Assembly: GCF_029227915.1 (NCBI RefSeq)
Contig: NC_079877.1
Coordinates: forward strand, 22,903,851-22,967,850
DNA: 64,000 bases
From: Hydractinia symbiolongicarpus
Lineage: Eukaryota > Cnidaria > Hydrozoa > Anthoathecata > Hydractiniidae
Direction: 5' to 3'
Below the pieces are notes generated by a model. It worked only from the letters and a program-made list of their open reading frames with translations. It searched no databases and was not told the origin of the DNA. The stretch's first letter is position 1. Every line of letters begins with the position of its first letter. Positions 33,771-47,081 of this stretch are shown one piece after another. A program made the translations under genes and the position numbers.

Positions 33771-34451
33771 GATTTAACTTGATTGGTGTATATAGAGTGA
33801 CCGAAAACAACTGGGGGCGGGGGCAAGAGTTGTGGGCCATCGCCCTGTAATGCCCTTTTTTGATCTGCTAGACCGTTTAATTTATTTTTAAGTCACAATT
33901 CTCAATTACTATTGTAAATAACCTGCAATGTTAAAATATAACTTAATAAATAAAAAATTAAAAAAGTATTTTTACATAATATTTTAAAATAACAGATAAA
34001 AATTAACTGGATTTTTTTAAACCTGATCTGGAAAATTCCAGGGTACAAATCCTGTTATGTATAAACTTGACGATTCGAATATAATAACTTCTGAACAAGT
34101 TTAATTTCAATGAACGAAGTAGTTTATTGTGCCATTACTTTAGCAATAAATACATATAAACATTTGAATACTTCAGATTTTTTGAAAATGCTGATGGTGC
34201 ATGGTTTGATAACAGCTGATCTGAAAAAGAAAGTATATACGTTTTAAAAATGAGAAACGAGAATACAATCTCAAATTTGGGCAATGACTTCATTTAGCAC
34301 CGGGCTAAGTGGTCCCGACACACGACGTACAACATAAGTAACAACCTTCATACTTTATCGACATAAAAAGCCGACAGACGTTCAGTCATACTTCTCCAAC
34401 CAAATGGACCCGACAAATGAAACCGCATTATCCGACATCCTCTCTATATAA

Positions 34452-36455
34452 CAAATACATATTTTTTCTGTCAATAATCCATAACCAACGTAATATCGCA
34501 TAATACTGCATAATACTGCATAATACCTTCATAATTCAAAAAAAGTACATAAATTTTCTGTCGATGGCCATACCAACGTAATATCGCATAATACTGCATA
34601 ATGCCTTCATAATACTCTCTATCGTTCCATAAAAAATACATATTTTTTCTGTCGATGGCCATAACCAACGTAATATCGCATAATACTGCATAATACTGCA
34701 TAATACCGTCATAATTCAAAAAAAGTACATAAATTTTCTGTCGATGGCCATACCAACGTAATATCGCATAATACTGCATAATGCCTTCATAATACTCTCT
34801 ATCGTTCCATAAAAAATACATATTTTTTATGTCGATGGCCATACCGACGTAATATCGCATAATACTGCATAATACCTTCATAATTCATAAAAAACACATA
34901 AATTTTCAGTCGATGGCCATACCAACATAATATCGCATAATACTGCATAATACCTTCATAATACTCTCTGTCGTTACATAAAAAATACATATTTTTTATG
35001 TCGATGGCCATACCAACGTAATATCGCATAATACTGCATAATACCTTCATAATTCAAAAAAAGTACATAAATTTTCTGTCTATGGCCATACCAACGTAAG
35101 ATCGCATAATACTGCATAATGCTTTCATAATACTCTCTATCGTTCCATAAAAAATACATATTTTTTCTGTCGATGGCCATAACCAACGTAATATCGCATA
35201 ATACTGCATAATACTGCATAATACCTTCATAATTCATAAAAAATACATAAATTTTCTGCCGATAGCCATACCAACGTAATATCGCATAATACTGCATAAT
35301 ACTGCATAATACCTTCATAATTCATAAAAAATACATAAATTTTCTGTCGATGGCCATACCAACATAATATCGCATAATACTGCATAATACTGCATAATAC
35401 CTTCATAATTCGTAAAAAACACATAAATTTTCAGTCGATGGCCATACCAACGTAATATCGCATAATACTGCATAATACCTTCATAATACTCTCTGTCGTT
35501 ACATAAAAAATACATATTTTTTATGTCGATGGCCATACCAACGTAATATCGCATAATACTGCATAATACTGCATAATACCTTCATAATTCAAAAAAAGTA
35601 CATAAATTTTCTGTCTATGGCCATACCAACGTAATATCGCATAATACTGCATAATGCCTTCATAATACTCTCTGTCGTTCCATAAAAAATACATATTTTT
35701 TATGTCGATGGCCATACCAACGTAATATCGCATAATACTGCATAATACTGCATAATACCTTCATAATTCGTAAAAAACACATAAATTTTCAGTCGATGGC
35801 CATACCAACGTAATATCGCATAATACTGCATAATACCTTCATAATACTCTCTGTCGTTACATAAAAAATACATATTTTTTATGTCGATGGCCATACCAAC
35901 GTAATATCGCATAATACTGCATAATACTGCATAATACCTTCATAATTCAAAAAAAGTACATAAATTTTCTGTCTATGGCCATACCAACGTAATATCGCAT
36001 AATACTGCATAATGCCTTCATAATACTCTCTATCGTTCCATAAAAAATACATATTTTTTCTGTCGATGGCCATAACCAACGTAATATCGCATAATACTGC
36101 CTAATACTGCATAATACCTTCATAATTCATAAAAAATACATAAATTTTCTGTCGATGGCCATACCAACGTAATATCGCATAATACTGCATAATACTGCAT
36201 AATACCTTCATAATTCATAAAAAACACATAAATTTTCTGTCGATGGCCATACCAACGTAATATCGCATAATACTGCATAATACTGCATAATACCTTCATA
36301 ATTCAAAAAAAGTACATAAATTTTCTGTCTATGGCCATACCAACGTAATATCGCATAATACTGCATAATACCTTCATAATAATGTCTGTCGCTTCATAAA
36401 AACTACATATTTTTTCTGTCGATGGCCATAACCAACGTAATATTCCACAATATTT
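34452..36455 (-). repeat. Left-arm satellite array (~89-bp monomers, 179-bp higher-order unit)
   Basis: About 22 monomers, each carrying ACGTAATATCGCATAATACT, one to three ATAATACTGC decamers, a CTTCATAAT block, a TACATA-T/A tract and CTGTCGATGGCCATACCA. Two alternating types (with TAATTCAAAAAAAGTAC or with TACTCTCTATCGTTCCAT) make a dimer of about 179 bp that recurs with constant spacing. The array produces serial artefact ORFs on the minus strand. It is the inverted counterpart of 45797-46842. Confidence 0.93.
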
Positions 36456-36459
36456 CGCA

Positions 36460-38001
36460 TAACTGCCATTTACGAAAAGCTGTTTTTATAAAGTAGACAA
36501 AGTTTGAGGTTGAATACACATCCATACACACACAGAAACGATATTTCGCTCAAATATCCTTTTGCAACAAGACATAATAACGGCCCTATTGCAGGCTAAA
36601 CAAAGAGGCGTTTTTGTACAATATATTGAACAGGCAGTAGTGTTCTATGCCCACCGATAGCCAATAGAAAAGATATTTTGGACTAATACCCCCCGCGAAA
36701 TTACATATCACAAGTCCTAAAAAATGCCAATCTGAGGCAAGGCATTATACTATAAATTTACCGGGCTTTACTGTTATGTACTTATCCGTGCAGCAGTAGA
36801 AACAAGTGTCCTCCCTGAAAATGACGCATCAAAAGCGCTAAAGCAGGCCAATCAATCCGAAGACATTACGTGTGTTTTTATTTCAGACCATGCAAAAGTG
36901 TAAATTCTATCTCTTTTTTTCGGGGCAGTATTTCAATAGTATAGCTTGATTAGTTCTTAAACCAAATAAATCTCTTAGATGCATAAAAATTTAAATGTTC
37001 CAATGATTTTTGTCCGACTGAAAAAGCTGCTGCCGTAGAGAAGCTATATCACATTAAAGTTTAGAGCCGTTTACGATGAAATTATTTCATTGTTTGTAGT
37101 TAAAATTTCACAGGTCATAACTTTTTATCGGCAAAGGCTCTTAGGCTGAAATTCTGTAGAAGGCATGTCAGTAATATAACGTATCATTAGGAAAAAGAAA
37201 AAATACTTTTTTAACAGATATGGAAGAATTCCAAATTAAAAGTCAAAACTTCTATTTACATGGAACAAAGATGTTGCAAAAAGGCATAAGTATAAAATTT
37301 ATCTCATTTAAAGAGTCTCCGTAGATTTGATATTCCATTGAAGTTAGGATCAGAGTACAAAAGCTGAAAATAGTTCTAAATAATGTAATTATTATTGGCT
37401 TTTGCTAAAAAATCATATGGTGAGTTAACAAGATCAACTTTATGAGCAACTGACCGAAAAACCAATAGACGTATGATATCGTTAGTCTTTTTAATAATAG
37501 CGGTATTTTGCCTGTTTGTCCGCGAAAAGCGCGTCCTGTTAATTAATCACGAAATTCTTATATCTGCACAAAATACCAAATGCGATATATATTTACCGAC
37601 ATTGTTTTATTCTCCCGCGTGTAGCATTCAATTGCAACGCCTGATTTTTTTGAAAAACCAATCCGAGATTTTGCAGCCACGACAAAGGGATGTGTAAAGC
37701 AGAGAGCAGTGTTATTACGGCTATTTTGAAAGTTGCGTAACGTTGACGTTGATAAGTCTGTCCTTGTTTTTTTATATATTTTTACATGTTAAGTTAAATA
37801 TGCTGTTGGTATTATTGATCCTCTAAAATTTGCGCTGTTTATGAAATAAGTTGGGAGTTTACAGAGGCCGTGAATAACGAAAAAATTACTTTCAGGGGTG
37901 TTATAAAAATAATGGAAGCTCGATATTGTCGCCGTGTTCTAAATGAAAAATTCATGTCAGTTCCATTATTCATAGCATAGTAGTTGGGTTGAGCGTCTCA
38001 C
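36460..38001. other. Core of the giant element left of the transposase relic
   Basis: No confident gene. A short open stretch at about 36766-36903 (+) reads RAAVETSVLPENDASKALKQ and continues to ISDHAKV; its composition is coding-like but unrecognised. An ORF at 37473-37697 (+) has a hydrophobic start and no known motif. Both may be remnants of element-encoded genes. Confidence 0.35.
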
Positions 38002-39270
38002 ATGGATATTGATTTCCGGAAAACATGCGTAGAATGTGATGGGAAACCTAACGTGCTTTCATGTGACGGTAGGAAGAATGGGGTTCAAGAATGCATTTGT
38101 AGAACCAATAGAAATCCTGCAAGCAGACGAAGTTATTTCTTCTCGTTTTAGAAGGCTTGGCAGTTGCTTTATAACATCAAGAACTGACTATAATAGGAAA
38201 TTATATCGTCCTCTTCGTAGCTTATTGTACGTACTAAAAATAGATCTCAGAAAAAAATCGAATAGGTGACGATGCATTATGTTTCCATTAGGAGCAATCA
38301 CACACTTATTTGTCATTGATGTCCGTCGGTCTTTACTGCCGCTTGATATCTGATAATACCAACATAAATGAAAAAAAAAGCAATAGCGTCCGTTTTTAAA
38401 CAGTTGTCCAACGATTCTTGTGTTGATACTCTTATACCATTCCGTGCAGTAAATATTATTATAGATTTGGAATTTGCATGTCAAGTAGGTAGGGGGACTC
38501 GCTCGTCTGTACTGGTATTTTGTTACCAGCAACAATTCTATCAAAAGGTTGCAGATGTAATTATTAAGTCTTCAGAATACTCTCTTAATTGTCTTCCACG
38601 CAACGATGTGATTAATTTACCTTTGTACCCTGCATATTTTGTGAAAACAATTCATTCCTTTAAAATGCAACCAGAACAGTTATTTGAAGGTTCTTACAAT
38701 CCAGCTGAGTTTGGCCTTTGTTTTTTATTCTTCAAATTATGGCAAACAAATTCGGCAAGTTAGGATATTTTTTGCCGACTCCAGCAACTCAAGCAAATAC
38801 AATGACGTCCCTATTGAAGTTTGTCAAAAGTCATTTTTACAAGTGAGCAAGCAAGACATGAAGTTTGTGTTCTTTTTACCCAATACATGGCCACTGCTGT
38901 GGATTTCACGTCATACCTAGTATTAAAGGCCGAAAAGATGCACCTGCTTCTTTTTATATACATCTAGAAGAGGCCCCATTAGATATGTTCTATGATCATG
39001 CGTGCATTTTAAGCGAATACGTCAAAAACAGAAAATCAAGATTCTACCAACACACGCGCTTTTTCATGATGTTTTCACGGGTACACTCATAAGTTTACCA
39101 CTGCATTTTACTTAAATTCCATCCTTTTTTCGCAAGCATGGTTACGTCGATTTGTGAATAGCTTCATCCTTTAGATAAAAAGTTTAGTTAGATTGATGAG
39201 CCAAGCACATTTCTTGCTCAATCTGCAATTTTTTATTCACCAATGGAACAAATCGAAAAAATATAGTTTC
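38002..39270 (+). pseudogene. KDZ/Zisupton-like transposase, frameshifted
   Basis: Read across frames, it shows the order expected for KDZ (Kyakuja-Dileera-Zisupton) proteins. First comes a Cys-rich segment, FRKTCVECDGKPNVLSCDGR. Then GRGTRSSVLVFCYQQQFYQK, LPLYPAYFVKTIHSFKMQPE and EQLFEGSYNPAEFGLC. After a frameshift, HGHCCGFHVIPSIKGRKDAP, EEAPLDMFYDHACILSEYVK and the NTRFF-like HTRFFMMF follow; after another, LMSQAHFLLNLQFFIHQWNK. Frame changes near 38760, 38900 and 39095 and several stops make it non-functional. Family assignment rests on remembered motif patterns and has not been aligned. Confidence 0.65.
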
Positions 39271-39599
39271 AGAAAACGACACAGAATTGCGTGTCTGGGG
39301 AACGAAAACTGATTAAATCAACGGCAAGTATTTGGCAATTTTACGTAGAATTTAAAATATACGCTTCTCTACGAACTTCTGTCATTGTTTCACTCGCCTT
39401 CCTCGGTTAAATAGGAAGTGAAAAAATTTAGTTTCCTCAAAAAATTATTTTTTCCTAAATTCTAATTAAAACATCATTGAGTAAAAATATAAACTGTATG
39501 TAATGAAATAAATTTCCGTATGCCACAGCTCAGGTCAAAATCTGAATAAACTAACTTATATTTTAAGTTAAAAACATCAACGAAAAATTTTTGGTCTAA

Positions 39600-39802
39600 A
39601 CAAAGTGCGCATTACGAATGATAATATGGTCTAGTATTCGATTCGGATCTTTTTCTTCGAAAAATTTGTTTTCAGTCTCTAAATTCAACGAAACAAGACA
39701 AACAGAGTGCGCATTACGAATGATATCACGGTGTAGTATTCGATTCGGAACTTTTTCTTCTAAATATTAGCTTTCAGTCAACGAAACAAGGCAAACGAGT
39801 GG
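39600..39802 (+). repeat. Direct duplication, two ~102-bp units
   Basis: GTGCGCATTACGAATGATA, AGTATTCGATTCGGA and CTTTTTCTTCTAAA-like blocks occur twice, 102 bases apart, with scattered differences. It lies inside the giant element, just right of the transposase relic. Confidence 0.8.
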
Positions 39803-39879
39803 AAAATCTCTTTTTAACCCTTAGAGTACTGTTTTTTGAAAATGCCCAACTTACAAATTAAAGCTAATCTGGTGTGTCG

Positions 39880-40620
39880 TAGATTACTTGTTCAATGAGA
39901 GAAATCGATCTAAAACGTATTTGAAGCGGCCTAACCTGGTGTACATGGATGGCTTCTTGATCTGGAAATTCTCTCTCTGTTTTGCAATCGCCTAGTTTGC
40001 AAATATAAGCTGCTTTCATGTGTATGGATTGCTTTTTGTCTAAAATCGGGCTAATGTCGCGTGTATGGATCTTGATTTGGAAATTTTCTCCTTAGTTTTG
40101 AAAATGCTTAATTTACAAAATTGACATCACATCTGCATGGATTAATTTCTTTCCTAAGTTTTCTTTGCAAAAGGTCAAAGTTGTTATATCAGGCTAATCT
40201 TATATGTATGGTTTGCTTTCTAATACGGGTAAATTGTCTCCTAAATGTTTTTTTCAAAGATGGAATTTCCTAAAAAAACCGAATTTAATGTGTATGGATT
40301 GCTTCGTAATACGGGTAAATTGTGTCCCCAATTCTGTTTTCAAAAATCGAATTTACTAAAACAACTGAATTTTATATGTATGGATTGCTTCTTAATACCG
40401 GTAAGTTATCTCCCTAAATGTTTTTTCTAAAGACCGAATTTACTAAAAGAACTGAATATCATGGATTGCTTGTATGGATTGCTTCTTAATGCGGGTAAAT
40501 TATCTCCCCAAACGTGTTTTTTTCAAAGACCGAATTTACTGAAACAATGTGTATGGATTGCTTTTAAATACGGGAAATTCATCCCTAAGCTTTTTGTGTG
40601 GTTAATCAAAACAAGCTGAA
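39880..40620 (+). repeat. Degenerate tandem array with TGTATGGATTGCTT core
   Basis: Eight or so units of roughly 70-90 bases share GTATGGATTGCTTCTTAAT, ACGGGTAAATT, TCTCCCAAA and AAAGACCGAATTTACTAAAA. Divergence between units is high. No coding function. Confidence 0.75.
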
Positions 40621-41668
40621 CTATGGATTTGTTCCCTTTTGGAAGCTTTTCCCAATATGCAAGAAAATATTACAAACGTTTTACAGTACGACACAATGAA
40701 AAATATTCAAAAGGAAGTCGAACGGAAAAATATTTTTAGGCCCTTATTTTTACTTGTCTATTGGACTTTAAGATTGCAAAAGCTAAGGTCTGGTTGACAA
40801 ATTGTCTATCTATCAATAATTTCATATTTTAAATTTAACAGAACCACCATGAATTCGTCATGCTTGCTGTGAATCTAGGTTATCGCGACTTTGAGTTTCT
40901 TCACTAAAGATAAGATAAATAAAAATGGAACAAATCTTATTCGTTAATACAAAAAGGGTTTCTTGAGATTGATAACAACGAACATTCGAGCATTTCTCTA
41001 ACATGAAAACAGTTAGTATGCTCGGACTAACCTTTACTTGTTGTAAGGATTCTTTGTTCTCTAATGCTTTCACCATCGTTTCTTTCGGCAATATCTTTTG
41101 TCTGTTCTCTATAAACCATAAAAAAAGCACAACATAGCAATTAAATTGTTATATCCAATTAATTATTTTCTGTCACGTTAATTTTTGGACTTTTTAACTG
41201 AAAGTAATAGTACGTGCAACCCACTACACAACATTACTTTCATATTTTTTTCAAATCAAACCTCAAATCAAATTTCAAATCTCAAATCAAATTTAATAAA
41301 AACTTACCATTGGCTGCCTAACCCAGTATTTTCCTTTTGGCATTACAGCATTTATCTAAACAAAATTACTTAAATGGTTATGTGAATGTTTTACAAAGAT
41401 TTTCCTAAAAAAAATAAGTTTCCTCAAATAATTATTTTTTAACATAAAAATAAATGAATGATAAACATTTATCTTCTTAATTTAAACTACCACATGAAAA
41501 AACCGTCACAAAAGTATTAGCTTATGTTGGAATATCCAAAAGTAATCAAGACCATATATTTAATTATTAAGGTTGGTGCTTTGTAAATCAAAAACGCAAT
41601 AACAAAAACCAATAATAATAAATATTACACAAGTTATGTATGCAGAATCATGTACATTTAGTGTAAGG

Positions 41669-41998
<330 letters not shown>

Positions 41999-42144
41999 CA
42001 GGCAAAGTGGATATGTTCATTTTCCTTTGATCTTACCGAAATTTTCTTTGCAGTAACTGAAAAATGCATGTCTAATATGTTAAATTTTCTGACGTTACGG
42101 CGCGACGTCAATAAGACTACTTTAACGTCAATATTCTATATTAA

Positions 42145-42640
42145 ATAAATGAAGCCATTACAGTGCACTTAAGGCTTTGAGGCCAAATAACTTGGAAACG
42201 AGGTGGTGACGTCAGTGATTTTTCACCGCGTAAGTAACTAGGGACCACCCGGGACCAATTTAGGTAAGTTTCCCAAACCTGGGTCCCTGAATCCGTTTCG
42301 GAATGGAAAGGTTGAGGACGTCATCACAAAACCTTCAAACCCCAATATCTCTCTGCAACCGTTTGTCAAAAGTCCATGTTCCTATACATTTTCTTGATCA
42401 GCATTTCAAGATCTATACGATGAATGCATCGGGTGTACGAATTTGTGAAGAAATATTTTTGGAACTTTTGGTAGGGACTTTGCTAACGTCAGCAAAATTT
42501 TTAAGCCCTTATATCTCCCTAAGCGTTTGTCAAAAACATACGATACCATACATTATTTTGGTCAACGTTTCAACCTCCACACCTTACAGACAACGAATGA
42601 CTAACTTTAACCAATTTTCTTTTTGTACATGCACTGCTGA
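42145..42640 (+). repeat. Dispersed repeat, copy B (pairs with 17430-17925)
   Basis: Same order of conserved blocks as copy A: GAAGCCATTACAGTGCA, AATAACTTGGAAACGAGG, GTTTCGGAA, CAACCGTTTGTCAAAA, CCTATACATTTTCTTGATCA. The internal ~150-170-base duplication is clear here as two versions of CGTTTGTCAAAA followed by a CATACAT/TTTTGGTCA segment. It is inserted in the core of the giant element. Confidence 0.7.
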
Positions 42641-43369
42641 CGTCAGCAAAAAAACTAAAGCAACCTATTTTTCCATTGTTCTTCTGCCTTAGTGAATTTT
42701 CCCATGGGCTTTATCGACTAGTCTTGTATAAGTAATCAGCTAAATTTACACTGAAAACACGATTCTTATTCAAGCTGGCACTTTTTTCTTCATACAACCC
42801 ATCACTGCACCTAAATGAACAGGGTCACTTTAGAGAAGGATCATGCAAACATTACATGCAGTCTTTTATGAAGTTTTTTTCCAACAATTTTTTTACTTCT
42901 TTATCCACAGAGACTGTAAATACATTCTTAAACACACATAACTTACTCGTAACACACATTATATTGCCATTACAATCTATGGAAATCTATGTATAGCTAG
43001 TTAAAAAGCCTCAATGACACTGATTTCTCTTGTGTATTTAGTGTTAGCTTATTTCTTTTAATGGTTATCACTTCTGTTGTCCATCTTCTCTTTAATAATA
43101 GCCGTATTCTGTATATTCAAAATGGTTGTGCGCGGCTTTTATCAGAAAATTATGGGAAAACCCCGCAGAATCAGATTTTTACCAACGAAGGACGTCCGCA
43201 AAGAATTTCTGACAAAGTTAGCATTTAAATCATGATTTTTAATTGTCATGTGACAGATATCATCCATACCAAGTTTTATAATTTGTAACCTAACACAAGG
43301 GAAGTTATGAGGTTAGGGCACTAATTTATTGTGCTTGAGCATTTAATACTTTATTCCGCGTTTGGTTAC

Positions 43370-45790
43370 TTTCGCAGAATATCTCTTTAGTGATGTAGCT
43401 ATGAATGGGTATCCGATTTGCCTTTTTGCAAAAGTAAAGATTTACTTCAAATGGTCTGCTAGAACGTTATCTTCTTCGCGCGCGATATTTCTTAAAAGTA
43501 TCTTTCTAGTGATGTATGCAAGGGTATATTCCACCTCTGCTTGTCTACTGTATCGTACATATATTTTATTTGTCTTGTTCTGCTAGGGCATCTAATATTT
43601 CAATGGAGCTTAAAATTTCTCGCAAAATTTCCTTTTCATTGACTTATGAATGGGTCCAGCATTTCTGCTTTATTACTGCCCAGAAGATGGTTTTCCTTTG
43701 AATTTATTTGCTCTTTTAAAGGATCTAAGATTCTATATTGTGTAGTGTAAAACCTTGCCTTTGATTGGTCTGGTTTCGGACCTTTGATGTGTCATTACGC
43801 AAGAAGGTATTTGTCCAGAACATCGTATCTCTTGGTGTATGGATGAGTATAGAACAATACCACTTGTTTAATGTATAGTATATCGTCTTCCCTCAGATTG
43901 TCATGTTTTAGGACATCTAATAATGTCAGTTCGAATGAACATAGAATCGCTTCTAATGAAGTATGAGTGGGTATAGCACACTGCTGTCTGTTCAATGTAT
44001 TGTTTGACGACTTCCCTAAGATCGACATGCTTTGAGACTTTTAATATGTCATTTCACGAGATGGCATTTGTCTATAATATTGTTTTTGGTGTTGTATCGA
44101 TGGGTACATAATACTAACTGCTGTTTAGCATCTATTATAACATCTGCTTTTAGACTGACCTGTGTTATAATCTCCACAATAACATAATACATGTTATTTT
44201 GCGGGAACTTATCTTTCTATTGGTGTATAGATATGTATTCAACCTCAGTGGTCTTATACTATAAAAATAACCGTTGATGTTGCAACCATTTTCTTTGATT
44301 GGTCTGCTTTAGGACATCTAACATGCTATTCAGAGGAGAGTAATTGTCCAAGAGATTGTTTCTATAGATAAATCAATGGGTATAAAGCACTACTGCTTGT
44401 TCAGTGTATACTATAACGTCTGTCGTCAGATTGGTCTGCCTTAAGACTTTTAATATGTTTCTTCGCGAGAGGATATTTGTCCAGAATGCAGTTTTGGTAT
44501 TTTGTCAAAATATCTGTTCTATTAGTGGATGGATTTGTATCCTACCTCAATACCTCTATAGTGCAACGTGTTCCCTAAGATTGGTTTATATTGTAAAGCC
44601 TTCGCATTGATTGGTCTGCTTTAGGACTGTTGATGCGTCATTTCCAGGGAGGGTATTTCTCCAAAAAATTGTTTCTATTTGTGTATGGATGTATTTCCAG
44701 CATAAGTGTTTGTGCAGGGTAAAGTATAAAATTTTCTCCTTGATTGGTCTTTTAAAATATCTCAGATTTTATTTTGCACATACCTCAACTTCTAAAAGTG
44801 TTACCTCAAATGACGTATGGATGTGTCTCACATTTACAGACTTCTTTTAATTTTTCTGCTAGAATTTCGACCTTTACTTTCATCCACGTTGTTTTTTAGC
44901 CATGTATTGTGGAATATCCCATTTAATTACTGGTTTAGGGAGGCTTTATTTGAATGGATCTATTAGGTCATTTTTTAAATAGTCTTATCCAAGCTATCAC
45001 TGTCGTCTCTATTGCATGTGCATAGGTATAGAACAAAACCGCCTTTTTAGTGCATACTATACATCTTTCCTCAAATCTAACAGCTTAAGGCTTTTACTGT
45101 GTCATTTGCGAGGGGGTATTTGTCCAGAATATTGTTTCTATTGGTGCATAGATGTGCACCCAACCTCACTGAATGTTTAATTTAAGGCGTAAAGTCTTCT
45201 CTTGATTGACGTGCTTCATCTTTTCGCGGAAGGGTATTCGTCCAAAGTATAGTGTCTATTTGTGAATGGATTGTTATCCAACATCAGTGTTGGTTTGGTT
45301 TATAATGAATAGTTTTTCCTTCGATTGGTCTGCTTTGGGACTTTTGATGTGTCATTTTCTTGGAGGGTATTTAGCCCAAATATGACTTCTATTGGTGGAT
45401 GGATGTGTATCCAACCTCAATATTTGTTCAATTACAGTGTAAAGTCCACACATTGATTATTCTGCTTTAGAACTTTCATTTTTTTATATCACGGTAAGAT
45501 ACTTGTCCAAAATATAGTGTCACTTTGTGTATTGACGTGTATCCAACATCATTGTTTGTTTAGTTTAAAGTATAAAGTCTTCTCTTGATTGGCGTGCTTG
45601 AGGACTTTTAATGTAGGACTTTTGATGTATCATTTCGCAGAAGAGTATTTTGCCATAATATCATTTCTATTGGTAAATGGATGTATACTCAACCTCAACT
45701 GTTGTTTTTTTCAATATGTAATCACTTTGCATTAATTGATCTACTTTAGAAATTTTGATACGTCATTTCAAGGGAGAATACTTGTTTCTA
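43370..45790 (+). repeat. Long highly degenerate tandem array (~150-bp unit)
   Basis: About 15 diverged units, each with TTGATTGGTCTGCTTTAGGA, CTTTTGATGTGTCATTTCGC, GAGGGTATTTGTCCAGAATA, TTGTTTCTATTGGTGTATGG and ATGTGTATCCAACCTCA-like blocks. The array fills the core of the giant element up to the right-arm satellite. Divergence shows it to be older or less homogenised than the arm satellites. Confidence 0.8.
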
Positions 45791-45796
45791 CTGCGG

Positions 45797-46842
45797 AATA
45801 ATGTGGCATATTACGTTGGTTATAGCCTATCTACAAAAAAAAAGCATTTGTTATGTAGCGATAGAGAGTATTATAAGGGCAATATGCAATATTATGCGAT
45901 ATTACGTTGCTTATGGATTATTGACAGAAAAATATAAATTTGTTATGGAACGATTGAGAGTATTATGAAGGTATTATGCTGTATTATGTGATATTACGTT
46001 GGTATGGCCATCAACAGAAAAATTATGTACTTTTTATGAATTATGAAGGTATTATGCGGTATTATGCAGTATTATGCGATATTACGTTGGTATGGCCATC
46101 GACAGAAAAAATATGTATTTTTTATGAATTATAAAGGTATTATGCAGTATTATGCGATATTACGTTGGTATGGCCATCGACAGAAAAAATATGTATTTGT
46201 TATGTAGCGACAGAGAGTATTATGAAGGTATTATGCAGTATTATGCGATATTACGTTGGTATGGCCATCGACAGAAAATTTTTGTATTTTTTATGAATTA
46301 TGAAGGTATTATGCAGTATTATGCAGTATTATGCGATATTACGTTGGTTATGGATTATTAGCAGAAAAAATATGTATTTGTTATGTAGCGACAGAGAGTA
46401 TTATGAAGGTATTATGCAGTATTATGCGATATTACGTTGGTATGGCCATCGACAGAAAATTTATGTGTTTTTTATGAATTATGAAAGTATTATGCAGTAT
46501 TATGCGATATTACGTTGGTATGGCCATCGACAGAAAATTTATGTACTTTTTTTGAATTATGAAGGTATTATGCAGTATTATGCAGTATTATGCGATATTA
46601 CGTTGGTTATGGATTATTGACAGAAAAAATATGTATTTTTTATGTAACGATAGAGAGTATTATGAAGGCATTATGCAGTATTATGCGATATTACGTTGCT
46701 ATGGCCATCGACAGAAAAAATATGTATTTTTTATGTAACGGCAGAGAGTATTATGAAGGTATTATGCAGTATTATGCGATATTACGTTGGTATGACCATC
46801 GACAGAAAAAATATGTATTTGTTATATAGAGAGGATGTCGGA
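45797..46842 (+). repeat. Right-arm satellite array (inverted counterpart of 34452-36455)
   Basis: About 12 monomers of the same family in the opposite orientation: TGGTATGGCCATCGACAG, AAAAATATGTATTTTTTATG, GAGAGTATTATGAAGGTATT, ATGCAGTATTATGCGATATT, ACGTTGG. It is about half the length of the left array, so the arms have changed copy number independently. Confidence 0.93.
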
Positions 46843-47081
46843 TAATGCGGTTTCATTTGTCGGGTCCATTTGGTTGGAGAAGTATGACCGAACGTCTGTC
46901 GGCTTTTTATGTCGATAAAGTATGAAGGTTGTTAGTTATGTTGTACGTCGTGTGTCGGGACCACTTAGCCCGGTGCTAAATGAAGTCGTTGCCCAAATTT
47001 GAATTTCTTTAGAAGCTCTGCCATATTTAAAATTACCTTAATAATTTGCAGACCAGATGCCTTTGCAAAACTGATCCCCTG

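Noticed and set aside
34471-36079. Serial minus-strand ORFs with 'MQYYAILRWYGHRQK' peptides
   Set aside because: They recur with the satellite period and exist equally in the inverted array; no evidence of a protein. They were also considered as a CRISPR-like array and rejected because there are no unique spacers and the genome is eukaryotic.
40858-41130. Minus-strand exon-like ORF with QKILPKETMVKALENKES
   Set aside because: It has an acceptor-like TTTATAG, but no recognised domain or neighbouring exons; it may be a relic of an element gene, too weak to annotate.
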